A stretch of DNA of 64,000 bases from BNXB01 sp031548005 (GCA_031548005.1 JAVBRK010000024.1:1-64000); one strand, 5' to 3'. Counted from the stretch's first letter, positions 9,207-17,388 are shown. Program-made: numbers and translations. The notes: generated from the letters alone by a model not told the origin.

Positions 9207-9863
9207 TTCTTTAAAAGCCCGGAGCATTTGTCTTTTTCCAGGAGGGCCGGGAATCCGTTCGACAATAAATCCGGCTTCTTTCATCATTCTTCTGATTTCT
9301 CCCTTGGCGCAATAGGTCGTCATGATTCCTCCGCAATTCATATTTTTGTAAATTTTTCCGAATAATTCCAGGCTCCATACGCCGGCCTGTTTATCAGGAG
9401 CAAAAGCATCGTAATAAACAATGTCGAAAGCTTTTCCAAAGTCATAATCCGAGAAGTCGGTCTCTATTTTTTCGATGGAAAAAAGGGGAGTAACCGGTGT
9501 GCTTTGGTTCCAATCGCACCGGTGAATTTTCAGAAATAATTCTTCCGATTCCGGAGAAAGGAGACGGGAGTAATTCAGTTTTTCAATAATTTCTAAAGGT
9601 AAAGGGTATTTTTCCAGACTTGTATAATGGATGCTGATATCCCTTTTCTCTCCTTCCAAGCAGGAGAGGAGAGCATTCAATCCGGTGCCGAACCCGAATT
9701 CCAGAATCCGGATCGCTTTTTTGTCAGACTGCTTCAATCCGGCATCGATAAATACATGCTTCGATTCCTGTATCGCCCCGTTTACAGAATGATAATGTTC
9801 ATTCATCCCGGAAAGGAAAAGAGTATGGGATCCGTCGGCCGTGAGCTGTAGTTCCGGAAACAT
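9198..9863 (-). CDS. mnmD: tRNA U34 methyltransferase MnmD (stand-alone)
   Basis: 221 residues. It contains LTADGSHTLF near the N-terminus, the SAM loop ILEFGFGTGLNALL, YYDAFAPDKQAGVW (the family's DAFxPxKxPxxW region) and GPPGKRQMLRA at the end. These match the methyltransferase half of MnmC, here as an independent protein without the FAD oxidase half. The expected reaction is SAM-dependent methylation of 5-aminomethyl-(2-thio)uridine to mnm5(s2)U at the wobble position of tRNA. Its start overlaps the cysS stop by one base (TAATG), pointing to translational coupling with another tRNA-related gene. Confidence 0.88.
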   Translation of the reverse strand: MFPELQLTADGSHTLFLSGMNEHYHSVNGAIQESKHVFIDAGLKQSDKKAIRILEFGFGTGLNALLSCLEGEKRDISIHYTSLEKYPLPLEIIEKLNYSRLLSPESEELFLKIHRCDWNQSTPVTPLFSIEKIETDFSDYDFGKAFDIVYYDAFAPDKQAGVWSLELFGKIYKNMNCGGIMTTYCAKGEIRRMMKEAGFIVERIPGPPGKRQMLRAFKELH

Positions 9864-11341
9864 TATTTATTCAGTTTCCATTCAAAACCGTCTTTCGTAT
9901 CCTTGATCTCGAATCCCAGGGCTGTCAATTCATTCCGGATTTTATCCGAGGTAGCCCAGTCCTTGTTCTCTTTGGCTTGCTGGCGCATATCGAGTAGCAT
10001 ATCGATCGCTTTTGCAAACGATTCGTACGAAGCATTGCCGTCTTTCATTTCGTCTTTGATACCCATCAGATCGAACAGGAAAGTATCGAACAATTTTTTC
10101 AGGGCCTCAGCATCCTGCGTGGAGATATTGGTCTGACCGGCAAGCGCTGAATTGATGATCCGGGTAGCTTCAAAAAGATAAGAGATTGCGATTGGAGTAT
10201 TCAGGTCGTCGTTCAATGCTTCATAGCACTTGGTCATTAGTTCTCCGATTTCTTTTTTCAGTTCCCCCGGTTGCGGTTGTAAACGGTCAATATTGTCGTA
10301 TGCTTCCATCAGGCGGGCCAATCCTTTTTCGGAAGCTTGAAGAGCCTCATTGCTGAAGTCGACCGTGCTTCTGTAGTGTGCCTGTAAAATAAAAAACCGG
10401 ATCGTCATAGGAGCATAAGGCTGGGTTAGTAGCGGATGGGTTCCATTAAAAAACTCTTCCAGATTAATGAAATTACCCAGCGACTTCCCCATTTTTTGTC
10501 CGTTGATCGTGACCATATTGTTGTGCATCCAGTAGCGGACAGCCTGTTTTCCTTCGGATGCAACGGCCTGGGCGATTTCGCATTCGTGATGCGGGAAGAT
10601 AAGATCCATTCCTCCACCGTGGATGTCGAATACTTCTCCGAGGTATTTTTTGCTCATGGCAGTACATTCGAGGTGCCAGCCCGGAAATCCTTCGCTCCAG
10701 GGAGAAGGCCAGTGCATGATGTGCTCGGGAGAGGCTTTCTTCCACAAGGCGAAATCCACGCTGTTGCGCTTCTCTTCCTGTCCGTCGAGTTCGCGGGTAG
10801 TACTTAACATTTCATCGATATTTCTGCCCGACAGTATACCGTAGGGATAATCGCGGTTATATTTCGGTACATCGAAGTAGATGGAACCATTACTTTCATA
10901 GGCGTACCCTTTGTCTAAAATCTCTTTGACAAGCCGTATTTGTTCGATAATGTGTCCGCTTGCCTGAGGTTCAATACTCGGAGGCAGTACATTCAGGGCG
11001 TCCATTGCCCGGTGATAGCGATTGAGGTAGTATTGAACCACTTCCATCGGCTCTAATTGTTCGAGGCGGGCTTTTTTGGCTACTTTGTCTTCGCCTTCGT
11101 CGGCGTCGTTCTCGAGATGGCCTACGTCGGTTATATTCCTCACATACCGGACTTTGTAGCCCAGATGTTTCAGGTATCTGAAGAGAATGTCGAATGTGAT
11201 TGCCGGACGTGCATGCCCCAGGTGAGGATCACCATATACTGTAGGGCCACATACATAAAGCCCCGCATTGGGAGCGTGCAGGGGTTCGAATAATTCTTTT
11301 TTCCGTCCTAAGGTGTTATAAATATACAACTGATTGTCCAT
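9863..11341 (-). CDS. cysS: Cysteinyl-tRNA synthetase
   Basis: 492 residues from the ATG at 11341 (MDNQLYIYNTLGRKKELF). An upstream in-frame start at 11371 is rejected because a -7 promoter box lies at 11369-11376. Class I synthetase: Zn ligand Cys in YVCGPTVYG, HIGH-like HLGHARP, GWHLECTAMS, HHECEIAQ and KMSKS-like KMGKSLGN, followed by the DALR anticodon-binding region. It charges tRNA-Cys. All catalytic and zinc motifs are present and the length is normal. Overlaps mnmD by one base. Confidence 0.97.
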   Translation of the reverse strand: MDNQLYIYNTLGRKKELFEPLHAPNAGLYVCGPTVYGDPHLGHARPAITFDILFRYLKHLGYKVRYVRNITDVGHLENDADEGEDKVAKKARLEQLEPMEVVQYYLNRYHRAMDALNVLPPSIEPQASGHIIEQIRLVKEILDKGYAYESNGSIYFDVPKYNRDYPYGILSGRNIDEMLSTTRELDGQEEKRNSVDFALWKKASPEHIMHWPSPWSEGFPGWHLECTAMSKKYLGEVFDIHGGGMDLIFPHHECEIAQAVASEGKQAVRYWMHNNMVTINGQKMGKSLGNFINLEEFFNGTHPLLTQPYAPMTIRFFILQAHYRSTVDFSNEALQASEKGLARLMEAYDNIDRLQPQPGELKKEIGELMTKCYEALNDDLNTPIAISYLFEATRIINSALAGQTNISTQDAEALKKLFDTFLFDLMGIKDEMKDGNASYESFAKAIDMLLDMRQQAKENKDWATSDKIRNELTALGFEIKDTKDGFEWKLNK

Positions 11342-11368
11342 CGGAATACGCTTTGTAGTTTCAGAGGA

Positions 11369-11376
11369 CAAAAATA
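11369..11376 (-). promoter_or_regulatory. -7 element for cysS-mnmD
   Basis: CAAAAATA on the plus strand, i.e. TATTTTTG (TAnnTTTG) reading toward cysS, 27 bases before its start codon. It supports the shorter cysS start. No clear -33 TTTG was found. Confidence 0.5.
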
Positions 11377-11386
11377 GGGAATTTTT

Positions 11387-11815
11387 TTATTTCTTTTTCG
11401 TTTGAACGGGTTTATTGAACGAATCCAATTTTTGCTCGATCGAATCCAGCCGGTTCCGGATATCTTCCAGATTGTGCGTTAGAACTTCGTCTTTAGTCTT
11501 AAGCTGAGATTCAAAGAAATCGATGATACTTTTCAAATCATTTTTGACGTATTTTTTCTTACGCGCCCGGTAAGTGGTAGTGGAGTCGGATATTACATTC
11601 GAATTACCCGAAGCGCTTTTCCCCTCACCTGTCATCAGCCAGTTGTATTCAACCCCAAGATAATCTGAAAGTTGTTTTACTATGGATGGACTCGGAGAAA
11701 CTTTCCCGTTGCAATAATTCGATAATGTCGCTTCAGTAATTTTAGTGTCTTTTGCGATTTTATATCTCGAAAGCCCTAATCTGCTTATAGTTTCGACTAA
11801 TCTTTTTGAAAACAT
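11387..11815 (-). CDS. XRE-family helix-turn-helix regulator with coiled-coil tail
   Basis: 142 residues. An HTH_3-type DNA-binding domain occupies about residues 1-65 (LSRYKIAKDTKITEATLSNYCNGKVSPS, then LSDYLGVEYNWLMTGEG). A short linker rich in Ser and Thr leads to a charged coiled coil at about 95-135 (LKSIIDFFESQLKTKDEV, IRNRLDSIEQKLDSF), probably for dimer or tetramer formation. There is no peptidase domain, so it is not a LexA/CI-type self-cleaving repressor. It is divergent from the small gene at 11947 with facing promoters, a layout typical of an autoregulated pair. Regulated genes beyond that are unknown. Confidence 0.82.
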   Translation of the reverse strand: MFSKRLVETISRLGLSRYKIAKDTKITEATLSNYCNGKVSPSPSIVKQLSDYLGVEYNWLMTGEGKSASGNSNVISDSTTTYRARKKKYVKNDLKSIIDFFESQLKTKDEVLTHNLEDIRNRLDSIEQKLDSFNKPVQTKKK

Positions 11816-11869
11816 TATTTAGATTTATTTTAAATTAATATTTTTAGCCAGTATATTTAAAGAAATTTT

Positions 11870-11930
11870 TTTGCTGCTTAATAATTTAATGTTATATTTG
11901 TAGTTTCAACTTTTGCATAGGACAAATGTA
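11870..11930. promoter_or_regulatory. Divergent promoters between XRE regulator and small gene
   Basis: Plus strand: TTTG at 11870-11873, 19 bases, TATATTTG at 11893-11900, for the gene at 11947. Minus strand: CAAATGTA at 11923-11930 reads TACATTTG toward the XRE gene, with a CAAA at 11954-11957 (spacing 23, longer than ideal). The two -7 boxes lie 22 bases apart, so binding by the XRE protein here could control both directions; that is inference. Confidence 0.55.
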
Positions 11931-11946
11931 GTGAAAAAATATTAAT

Positions 11947-12156
11947 ATGGAAACAAATAGTAAGGGAAAAATTATCGTAAAGATCTCATGGAGTGAAACA
12001 CTTCGTTCTTTAGAACCGGGCCAGGTTATAGAAGCGGATCTGATAGATCGGATTAATATCGTACGTCATATTACCAGAATAAGTAAAGCGGAAAAAAAGA
12101 TTTTTTCTACGAAAAAGATCAGCGAGAGTAGGATGGAGATCACAAGAGTAGAATAA
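11947..12156 (+). CDS. Small basic protein of unknown function
   Basis: 69 residues, not recognised. Rich in Lys, Arg and Ile (KGKIIVKISWSETLRSLEP, then two charged stretches), with no signal peptide, cysteine or membrane segment. The segment SLEPGQVIEADLIDRINIVRHITRIS reads like a short helical domain. It has a well-formed promoter and a terminator that overlaps its last codons, which supports it being a real transcription unit. It is divergent from the XRE regulator. Confidence 0.65.
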   Translation: METNSKGKIIVKISWSETLRSLEPGQVIEADLIDRINIVRHITRISKAEKKIFSTKKISESRMEITRVE

Positions 12157-12182
12157 CCTGTAGTAGTGATCTCCATTTTTTT
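12134..12182 (+). terminator. Terminator overlapping the end of the small gene
   Basis: TGGAGATCAC (12134-12143) pairs perfectly with GTGATCTCCA (12166-12175); the loop is 22 bases and seven T follow. The left arm is inside the coding sequence of the small gene. The T-run also forms the tail of the convergent dipeptidase gene. Confidence 0.75.
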
Positions 12183-13566
12183 AGGGTACGGTCTTTTTCT
12201 TCACCATTTCTGTAAAGTTCCGATAGAAATAAGGAATAGTTTCGATTCCTTTGAATAAATTATATAAAGGAAAATTTTCATTCGGTGAATGAATAGCATC
12301 GCTTTCCAAACCGAATCCCATCAGAATAGATTTGATCCCGAGCGCCTTTTCAAAGGTTGCAATAATGGGGATGCTTCCTCCGCTGCGTACGGGTACCGGA
12401 CGTTTTCCGAATGTTGTCTGTAATGCTTTGGCCGCTGCCTGATAAGCTAAAGAATCGGTTGGAGATACATAGGCTTCTCCTCCATGGAGGGGAGTCACTT
12501 TTACTTTGACACATTTCGGTGCAATCGATTTGAAATGCCTGGCAAACAGTCCGGCGATCTTTTCATGCTGCTGTCCGGGAACTAACCGCATGGATATTTT
12601 TGCATAGGCTTTGGATGGAATTACGGTTTTTGCACCTTCGCCCGTATATCCTCCCCAAATGCCGCAAACATCGAATGTGGGGCGGATACCTGTGCGCTCA
12701 GTCGTAGTGTAGCCTGCTTCTCCGCAAACATCCCGGATATCCAGCGCTTTTTTATAAGTGCTGAGGTTGAATGGCGCTTTGTTCAGTTCTTTTCGTTCGG
12801 CTGTGCTGAGGACTTCCATATCATCATAAAATCCTTCGATGGTAATGCGCCCGTTCTCATCCTGCATCGAGGCGATCATTTTCGCCAGAATATTGATGGG
12901 ATTGGCGACTGCTCCGCCGAATATTCCGGAATGCAGATCCCGGTTGGCTCCGGTTACTTCGACTTCCAGGTAGGTTAATCCACGGAGGCCGCAGGTAATC
13001 GATGGAATATCCTGTGCAATCATTCCGGTGTCCGATACCAGGATAATGTCGGCTTTTAATCGTTTTTTCTGCTTTGCACACCATTTTACCAAGGCCGGAG
13101 AGCCGATTTCTTCCTCTCCTTCAATCATAAATTTGATATTACAGGGCAGTGTCCCGGTTTTTACCATATATTCAAAAGCTTTAGCATGGATGAAACTCTG
13201 CCCTTTGTCATCGTCTGCTCCCCGTGCATAAATCTTTTCATTCCGGATGACCGGATCGAACGGATGATTTTCCCACAAATCAACCGGATCTACGGGCATC
13301 ACATCATAGTGTCCGTAAACTAAAACTGTAGGAAGCTTCGGATCGATTATTTTTTCTCCATAAACCACCGGATTTCCGGTGGTCTGCATTATTTCCGCTT
13401 TGTCTGTACCGGCTTCCAATAACAATTTGACCCAATATTCCGCTGCTTTGATCATATCGGGTTGGTGCTTTTCTTCCGAGCTGATCGACGGAATACGGAT
13501 CAATTCGAATAATTCGTCCAAGAAACGCTGCTTGTTCTTTTCGATATATTGATGGATTTCAGCCAT
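12181..13566 (-). CDS. M20-family dipeptidase
   Basis: 461 residues from the ATG at 13566 (MAEIHQYIEKNKQRF); the longer frame to 13602 runs back over the end of the upstream lipoprotein gene. Di-zinc aminoacylase/carnosinase-type motifs: VYGHYDVMPVDP, GADDDKGQSFIHAKA, MIEGEEEIGSPALV, VSDTGM, GLRGLTYLEVEVTG, HSGIFGG and RSGGSIPI; all metal ligands and the catalytic Glu-Glu pair appear intact. It cleaves dipeptides or short peptides, probably in the cytoplasm as no signal peptide is seen. It follows the small lipoprotein gene by 11 bases, likely the same transcript. Confidence 0.9.
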   Translation of the reverse strand: MAEIHQYIEKNKQRFLDELFELIRIPSISSEEKHQPDMIKAAEYWVKLLLEAGTDKAEIMQTTGNPVVYGEKIIDPKLPTVLVYGHYDVMPVDPVDLWENHPFDPVIRNEKIYARGADDDKGQSFIHAKAFEYMVKTGTLPCNIKFMIEGEEEIGSPALVKWCAKQKKRLKADIILVSDTGMIAQDIPSITCGLRGLTYLEVEVTGANRDLHSGIFGGAVANPINILAKMIASMQDENGRITIEGFYDDMEVLSTAERKELNKAPFNLSTYKKALDIRDVCGEAGYTTTERTGIRPTFDVCGIWGGYTGEGAKTVIPSKAYAKISMRLVPGQQHEKIAGLFARHFKSIAPKCVKVKVTPLHGGEAYVSPTDSLAYQAAAKALQTTFGKRPVPVRSGGSIPIIATFEKALGIKSILMGFGLESDAIHSPNENFPLYNLFKGIETIPYFYRNFTEMVKKKTVP

Positions 13567-13577
13567 GATTTCCGGTT

Positions 13578-13832
13578 TTATTGTTCGGTTTCTTTGTACC
13601 ATTTCGTCAGCTTGTCGTTTTCAAATTGAAAAAACCAATGATTTTTATACCGGTCTTTATATTCCAGGGTTTGTCCCTTAGCTGTTGTATTCGCCACGGT
13701 GTATTTATTTCCCATGAGATTGACGATCTGTTCTTGTGTCATTCCCAGCTCAACCTGTTTCAATTGAGTATTATAAGCTGTACCGCAAGCGGTAAGGAGC
13801 ACTACGGCTGCAATTAAAAAGAATTTTTTCAT
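13578..13832 (-). CDS. Small lipoprotein with SmpA/BamE-like motif
   Basis: 84 residues from the ATG at 13832 (MKKFFLIAAVVLLTACG); upstream in-frame codons are not accepted because the signal peptide starts here. Lipobox LTAC gives a mature protein of about 68 residues. LGMTQEQIVNLMGNKYTVANTTAKGQTLEYKD resembles the SmpA/OmlA fold seen in BamE and other small outer-membrane lipoproteins. Actual partner or role is unknown. It is cotranscribed with the dipeptidase gene. Confidence 0.8.
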   Translation of the reverse strand: MKKFFLIAAVVLLTACGTAYNTQLKQVELGMTQEQIVNLMGNKYTVANTTAKGQTLEYKDRYKNHWFFQFENDKLTKWYKETEQ

Positions 13833-13891
13833 ACGATAGCAATTTATTTGAAATTTATTGATAAGCTCCGGAATCATTCGATATGTTCCGG

Positions 13892-14002
13892 TTATGTGAT
13901 ACTCAGTTCCTTTTTCAGTATTTCCAATCCGGTACTTGCCTTTTCCCGGATAATTCTGATCGGTCTTCTACTCTCGACGTCGTTCAGGTCGATCAGATAC
14001 AT
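13892..14002 (-). other. Possible short ORF or gene remnant
   Basis: A 36-codon minus-strand frame from ATG at 14002 to TAA at 13892: it begins MYLIDLNDVESRRP and ends LEILKKELSIT. The frame stays open about 13 codons further upstream without another ATG. It fills most of the otherwise gene-free stretch 13833-14129. The amino-acid composition looks protein-like, so it may be the surviving tail of a decayed gene or a real micro-protein. No family is recognised. Confidence 0.25.
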
Positions 14003-14090
14003 TGGAATATCGGGCCGGGCATAATCCTGTTTTTGTTTTCAAAATTAATCTTTTTCTTTTGAAAAATAAAATTTAATATTGGATTTTGGT

Positions 14091-14098
14091 TACATTTG
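14091..14098 (+). promoter_or_regulatory. -7 element for the 14130-14875 gene pair
   Basis: TACATTTG, 31 bases before the start codon at 14130, in an A/T-rich upstream region (14041-14090). A TTTG at 14058 is 29 bases upstream, too far to be a normal -33 element. Confidence 0.5.
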
Positions 14099-14129
14099 CA
14101 GCTCAAACTTAAGATAAAAATAGATTATT

Positions 14130-14579
14130 ATGTTGAAAGAAATTTTGTCGATTTCCGGGAAGCCGGGCTTGTTCAGATTGGTTTCCCAGGGAAAGAATAT
14201 GTTCCTGGCCGAGTCTTTATCAGACAAAAAAAGGATTCCGGTTTACCCTCGAGATAAAGTGATTTCATTGGGAGATATAGCAATTTATACAGAAAACGAT
14301 GAAGAAGAACCTCTTTCTGTGGTGATGACCAATATCAAAAATAAAGAAAACGGCCAGCCTGCCGGCCTTGGATCGGGTGCGCAGCCGGCCGAGCTACGGG
14401 CTTATTTTGCAACGGTGCTTCCCGCATTCGATAAAGAGCGTGTTTACCCTTCGGACATCCGGAAAATCATTAGTTGGTATAATCTGCTGATTACTTCCGG
14501 AGTCACTGATTTTGAAAAGAAAGAAGAAGAGCGTGTTGCTGAAAATAATGAAGAAAATAAAGAAAATACAGTATCATGA
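14130..14579 (+). CDS. Conserved Bacteroidota protein (DUF5606-like)
   Basis: 149 residues. The N-terminal part (LKEILSISGKPGLFRLVSQGKNMFLAESL, then RIPVYPRDKVISLGDIAIYT) is a small beta-rich domain; the middle (RAYFATVLPAFDKERVYPSDIRKIISWYNLL) is helical; the last 25 residues are highly charged. I associate this arrangement with the DUF5606 family, which is conserved in Bacteroidota and has no known function. It overlaps the next gene by four bases (ATGA), so the two are probably made together. Confidence 0.7.
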   Translation: MLKEILSISGKPGLFRLVSQGKNMFLAESLSDKKRIPVYPRDKVISLGDIAIYTENDEEEPLSVVMTNIKNKENGQPAGLGSGAQPAELRAYFATVLPAFDKERVYPSDIRKIISWYNLLITSGVTDFEKKEEERVAENNEENKENTVS

Positions 14580-14875
14580 GTGCAAATGATTACGACGAAG
14601 TAGCTGCGGTTGCTTTTATCAGGAATTACTTACCGCAGGAATTGAAAGAGCGTTTCGATGACGATGACTTGTATTATTTTCTCGATTTGCTATGCGAATT
14701 TTATGAAGAGAATGATTACCTCGATGACGACGATGAGGAAAAAGAGGAGCGGGAATTAGTCGATTTCATCATCAAACAATCAGAAAAAGATCAGGTAGGA
14801 GAATTTACTCCTGAGGAAATAACTCTGTTTTTGCGTGCCGAATCGGCTTATTGCGACACCCTGGATATTGAATAA
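14576..14875 (+). CDS. Small acidic protein, unknown function
   Basis: 99 residues, strongly acidic, with runs of Asp and Glu (FDDDDLYYFLDLLCEFYEEN, LDDDDEEKEERELVDFI). No signal peptide, predicted helical. It overlaps the preceding DUF5606-like gene, and I believe similar acidic proteins sit beside that gene in other Bacteroidota, but no function is known. Might act as a binding partner of its neighbour; that is inference from coupling only. Confidence 0.7.
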   Translation: MSANDYDEVAAVAFIRNYLPQELKERFDDDDLYYFLDLLCEFYEENDYLDDDDEEKEERELVDFIIKQSEKDQVGEFTPEEITLFLRAESAYCDTLDIE

Positions 14876-14986
14876 TTTTAAACTTGTTTACGATAAACTT
14901 GTTATTTATTCAGGAAAGTTCTATTGGTATGTTTTTTGTTGTATCTTTTAAAGACTTAATGTTTAAACTTATTTAATATTTTTAAA

Positions 14987-15667
14987 ATGAAAAAAGTAAA
15001 TGTTTTTGCTGCCCTCATGTTATGTGTGGCCGTGCTTTTCTCAGGATGTAATGCCAGTAATACAGCTAAAGGAACTGGAATTGGTGGTGGAGCCGGAGCT
15101 GCTGTCGGCGCTGGAGTAGGAGCCTTGATCGGCGGCGGAAAAGGTGCTGCCTGGGGCGCTGGTATCGGCGCTGTCGTAGGTGGCGCTGCAGGTGCTCTGA
15201 TCGGAAATAAGATGGATAAACAAAAAGCGGAACTGGAACAGATTCAGGGAGCTCAGGTAGAGTCGGTCAATGACGGACAAGCCATTAAAGTTACTTTTGA
15301 GTCCGGAATCCTGTTTGCTACGAACTCCAGTACTTTAAATCAAGCTTCCAAAAATGCTCTGACTCAATTTGCCAATAGCTTGAAAGCTAATCCTGATACG
15401 GATGTTCAGATCGACGGACACACCGACAGTTCCGGAAGTGACCAGATTAATATTCCGTTGTCACAGCAACGGGCGCAATCGGTGATGAGCTTTCTTGCCG
15501 GACAAGGAATTTCTGCTTCCCGGATGACATCGCAAGGTTTGGGCTCTTCTCAGCCGATAGCCGACAACTCGACTTCTGAAGGTAAAAAACAGAACCGTCG
15601 CGTGGAAGTTTATATTACCCCGAACCAAAAAATGATTCAGGATGCCCAACAAGGAACCCTGAAGTAA
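14987..15667 (+). CDS. OmpA-family lipoprotein with glycine zipper
   Basis: 226 residues. Lipoprotein signal with lipobox FSGC at about residue 20. Residues about 28-75 are a glycine-zipper segment (GTGIGGGAGAAVGAGVGAL and repeats) of the kind that inserts in or packs against membranes. Residues about 100-215 form an OmpA C-terminal domain with FESGILFATNSSTLN, VQIDGHTDSSGSDQIN, LSQQRAQSVMSFL and NRRVEVYI, the peptidoglycan-binding motif set. It probably tethers the outer membrane to the cell wall (similar to YiaD/Pal-type proteins). A near -7 box TATCTTTT lies at 14942-14949. A long inverted repeat follows the gene. Confidence 0.88.
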   Translation: MKKVNVFAALMLCVAVLFSGCNASNTAKGTGIGGGAGAAVGAGVGALIGGGKGAAWGAGIGAVVGGAAGALIGNKMDKQKAELEQIQGAQVESVNDGQAIKVTFESGILFATNSSTLNQASKNALTQFANSLKANPDTDVQIDGHTDSSGSDQINIPLSQQRAQSVMSFLAGQGISASRMTSQGLGSSQPIADNSTSEGKKQNRRVEVYITPNQKMIQDAQQGTLK

Positions 15668-15672
15668 ATTCG

Positions 15673-15744
15673 GACAATTGACAATTGACAATTTTTCCCG
15701 ACTGCAAAAGCGATGAAATAATTGTCAATTGTCAATTGTCAATT
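15673..15744. repeat. Inverted array of the heptamer ATTGACA / TGTCAAT
   Basis: Three tandem copies of the heptamer (15673-15693) are followed 26 bases later by the same array in reverse complement (15720-15744). The arms form a perfect 21-bp A/T-rich stem. It sits between the ompA-like gene and proS and may act as a terminator or mRNA-stabilising hairpin. Confidence 0.85.
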
Positions 15745-15757
15745 ATTAATTATTTCC

Positions 15758-15765
15758 TACCTTTG
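15758..15765 (+). promoter_or_regulatory. -7 element for proS
   Basis: TACCTTTG, 31 bases before the proS start. A TTG at 15736-15738, within the right arm of the inverted repeat, is 19 bases upstream and could serve as the -33 element, so the repeat may overlap the promoter. Confidence 0.6.
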
Positions 15766-15796
15766 CAGCCGAATTTAATACAACTTCTTCTGAATT

Positions 15797-17278
15797 ATGG
15801 CTGTAGAAATCAAAGAACTCACCCCAAGAAGCGAAAACTATTCGCAGTGGTATAATGATTTGGTAATCAAGGCAGATCTTGCTGAAAATTCTGCTGTGCG
15901 CGGTTGCATGGTTATCAAGCCCTATGGATATGCTATCTGGGAAAAGATACAGCGTCAACTGGACGATATGTTTAAGGAAACCGGGCATGTGAATGCTTAT
16001 TTCCCTTTGTTTATCCCCAAGTCATTTCTGAGTAAGGAGGCCGACCACGTGGAAGGCTTTGCTAAAGAATGCGCTGTGGTTACTCACTACAGGCTTAAAA
16101 ACGATCCGGGAGGCCGTGGTGTTGTGGTCGATCCTGAAGCCCGCCTCGAAGAAGAACTGATTGTTCGTCCGACTTCCGAAACAATTATCTGGAATACTTA
16201 TAAAAACTGGATCCAATCGTATCGTGATCTTCCGATCCTGTGCAATCAGTGGGCCAATGTGGTCCGCTGGGAAATGCGCACCCGCTTATTCCTTCGTACG
16301 GCCGAGTTCCTCTGGCAGGAAGGCCATACCGCCCATGCCACCCGAGAGGAGGCGATCGAAGAAACCGAAAAAATGCTTGGTGTATACGCCGAATTTGCAG
16401 AGAATTACATGGCTTTGCCGGTATTGAAAGGCTTAAAATCGGCGAACGAGCGTTTTGCCGGAGCATTGGAAACTTATTGTATCGAGGCTCTGATGCAGGA
16501 TGGAAAGGCTTTGCAGGCCGGAACGTCGCACTTTCTGGGACAAAATTTCGCCAAAGCTTTTGATGTACAATTCCTGAACAAGGAAGGTAAGCGTGATTAT
16601 GTATGGGCTACTTCCTGGGGGGTTTCCACCCGGTTGATGGGTGCGCTGATCATGGCCCATTCAGATGATAATGGCTTGGTGCTTCCTCCGAAGCTCGCTC
16701 CATATCAGGTGGTGATTGTTCCTATCTACAAAACAGAGGAGCAATTGGCTGCTATCGATGAAAGAATTGCCGGTCTTACTGCGAAACTGAAAGCCTTGGG
16801 TATTAGCTTTAAATACGATAATGCAACGAATAAGAAACCGGGATGGAAGTTTGCCGAATATGAACTGAAAGGCGTACCGGTACGATTGGCTGTAGGAGCC
16901 CGTGACATGGAAAATAATACGGTGGAAGTGGCTCGCAGGGATACATTGACAAAAGAAACCGTGAGTTTCGACGGTATTGAAAATTATATTAAAACTCTTC
17001 TGGAAGATATTCAGGCGAATATTTTTAAGAAATCTTTCGATTTTCGCGCCTCTAAAACCATTTCAGTCGAGACTTATGATGAATTTAAGGAAAAAATTGA
17101 AGATGGAGGCTTTATCCTGGCGCATTGGGACGGTACTCCTGAAACAGAAGAAAAAATCAAAGAGGAAACAAAAGCTACGATCCGGTGTATTCCATTGGAA
17201 GGTGATAAAACATCCGGAAAATGTATGGTTACCGGCAAGCCTTCAGCTGGAAGGGTCGTTTTTGCACGGGCTTATTGA
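15797..17278 (+). CDS. proS: Prolyl-tRNA synthetase (short, archaeal/eukaryotic type)
   Basis: 493 residues. Class II synthetase of the form lacking the bacterial INS editing domain: KELTPRSENYSQWYNDLV at the start, motif 2 region NQWANVVRWEMRTRLFLRTAEFLWQEGHTAHAT, motif 3 GVSTRLMGALIMAHSDDNGLVLPP, then the anticodon-binding domain (YQVVIVPIYK) and the extra C-terminal zinc-like domain ending RVVFARAY. It attaches proline to tRNA-Pro. All motifs are intact. A clear terminator follows. Confidence 0.96.
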   Translation: MAVEIKELTPRSENYSQWYNDLVIKADLAENSAVRGCMVIKPYGYAIWEKIQRQLDDMFKETGHVNAYFPLFIPKSFLSKEADHVEGFAKECAVVTHYRLKNDPGGRGVVVDPEARLEEELIVRPTSETIIWNTYKNWIQSYRDLPILCNQWANVVRWEMRTRLFLRTAEFLWQEGHTAHATREEAIEETEKMLGVYAEFAENYMALPVLKGLKSANERFAGALETYCIEALMQDGKALQAGTSHFLGQNFAKAFDVQFLNKEGKRDYVWATSWGVSTRLMGALIMAHSDDNGLVLPPKLAPYQVVIVPIYKTEEQLAAIDERIAGLTAKLKALGISFKYDNATNKKPGWKFAEYELKGVPVRLAVGARDMENNTVEVARRDTLTKETVSFDGIENYIKTLLEDIQANIFKKSFDFRASKTISVETYDEFKEKIEDGGFILAHWDGTPETEEKIKEETKATIRCIPLEGDKTSGKCMVTGKPSAGRVVFARAY

Positions 17279-17318
17279 GAGCAGAGATTAATCCCTTAAT
17301 TTTATTAAAAAAGATATA

Positions 17319-17351
17319 AAATATCCCCTGTTTTGGGGATATTTTTGTTTT
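17319..17351 (+). terminator. Rho-independent terminator after proS
   Basis: AAATATCCCC (17319-17328) pairs perfectly with GGGGATATTT (17335-17344); the loop is TGTTTT and a T-rich tail follows. Confidence 0.92.
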
Positions 17352-17362
17352 AAATGATCCGG

Positions 17363-17370
17363 TACCTTTG
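17363..17370 (+). promoter_or_regulatory. -7 element for porin-imelysin-DHOR cluster
   Basis: TACCTTTG, 18 bases before the ATG at 17389. No well-spaced -33 TTTG; a TTTG at 17344-17347 is only 15 bases upstream and belongs to the proS terminator tail. Confidence 0.5.
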
Positions 17371-17388
17371 CACTTCAAATATATTCTT

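Noticed and set aside
11342..11371. Longer start for cysS
   Set aside because: A -7 promoter box at 11369-11376 covers the upstream start, and the homologous sequence begins at MDNQLYIYNT.
15673..15744. CRISPR-like repeat array
   Set aside because: The unit is seven bases, contiguous without spacers, and inverted; there are no cas genes.
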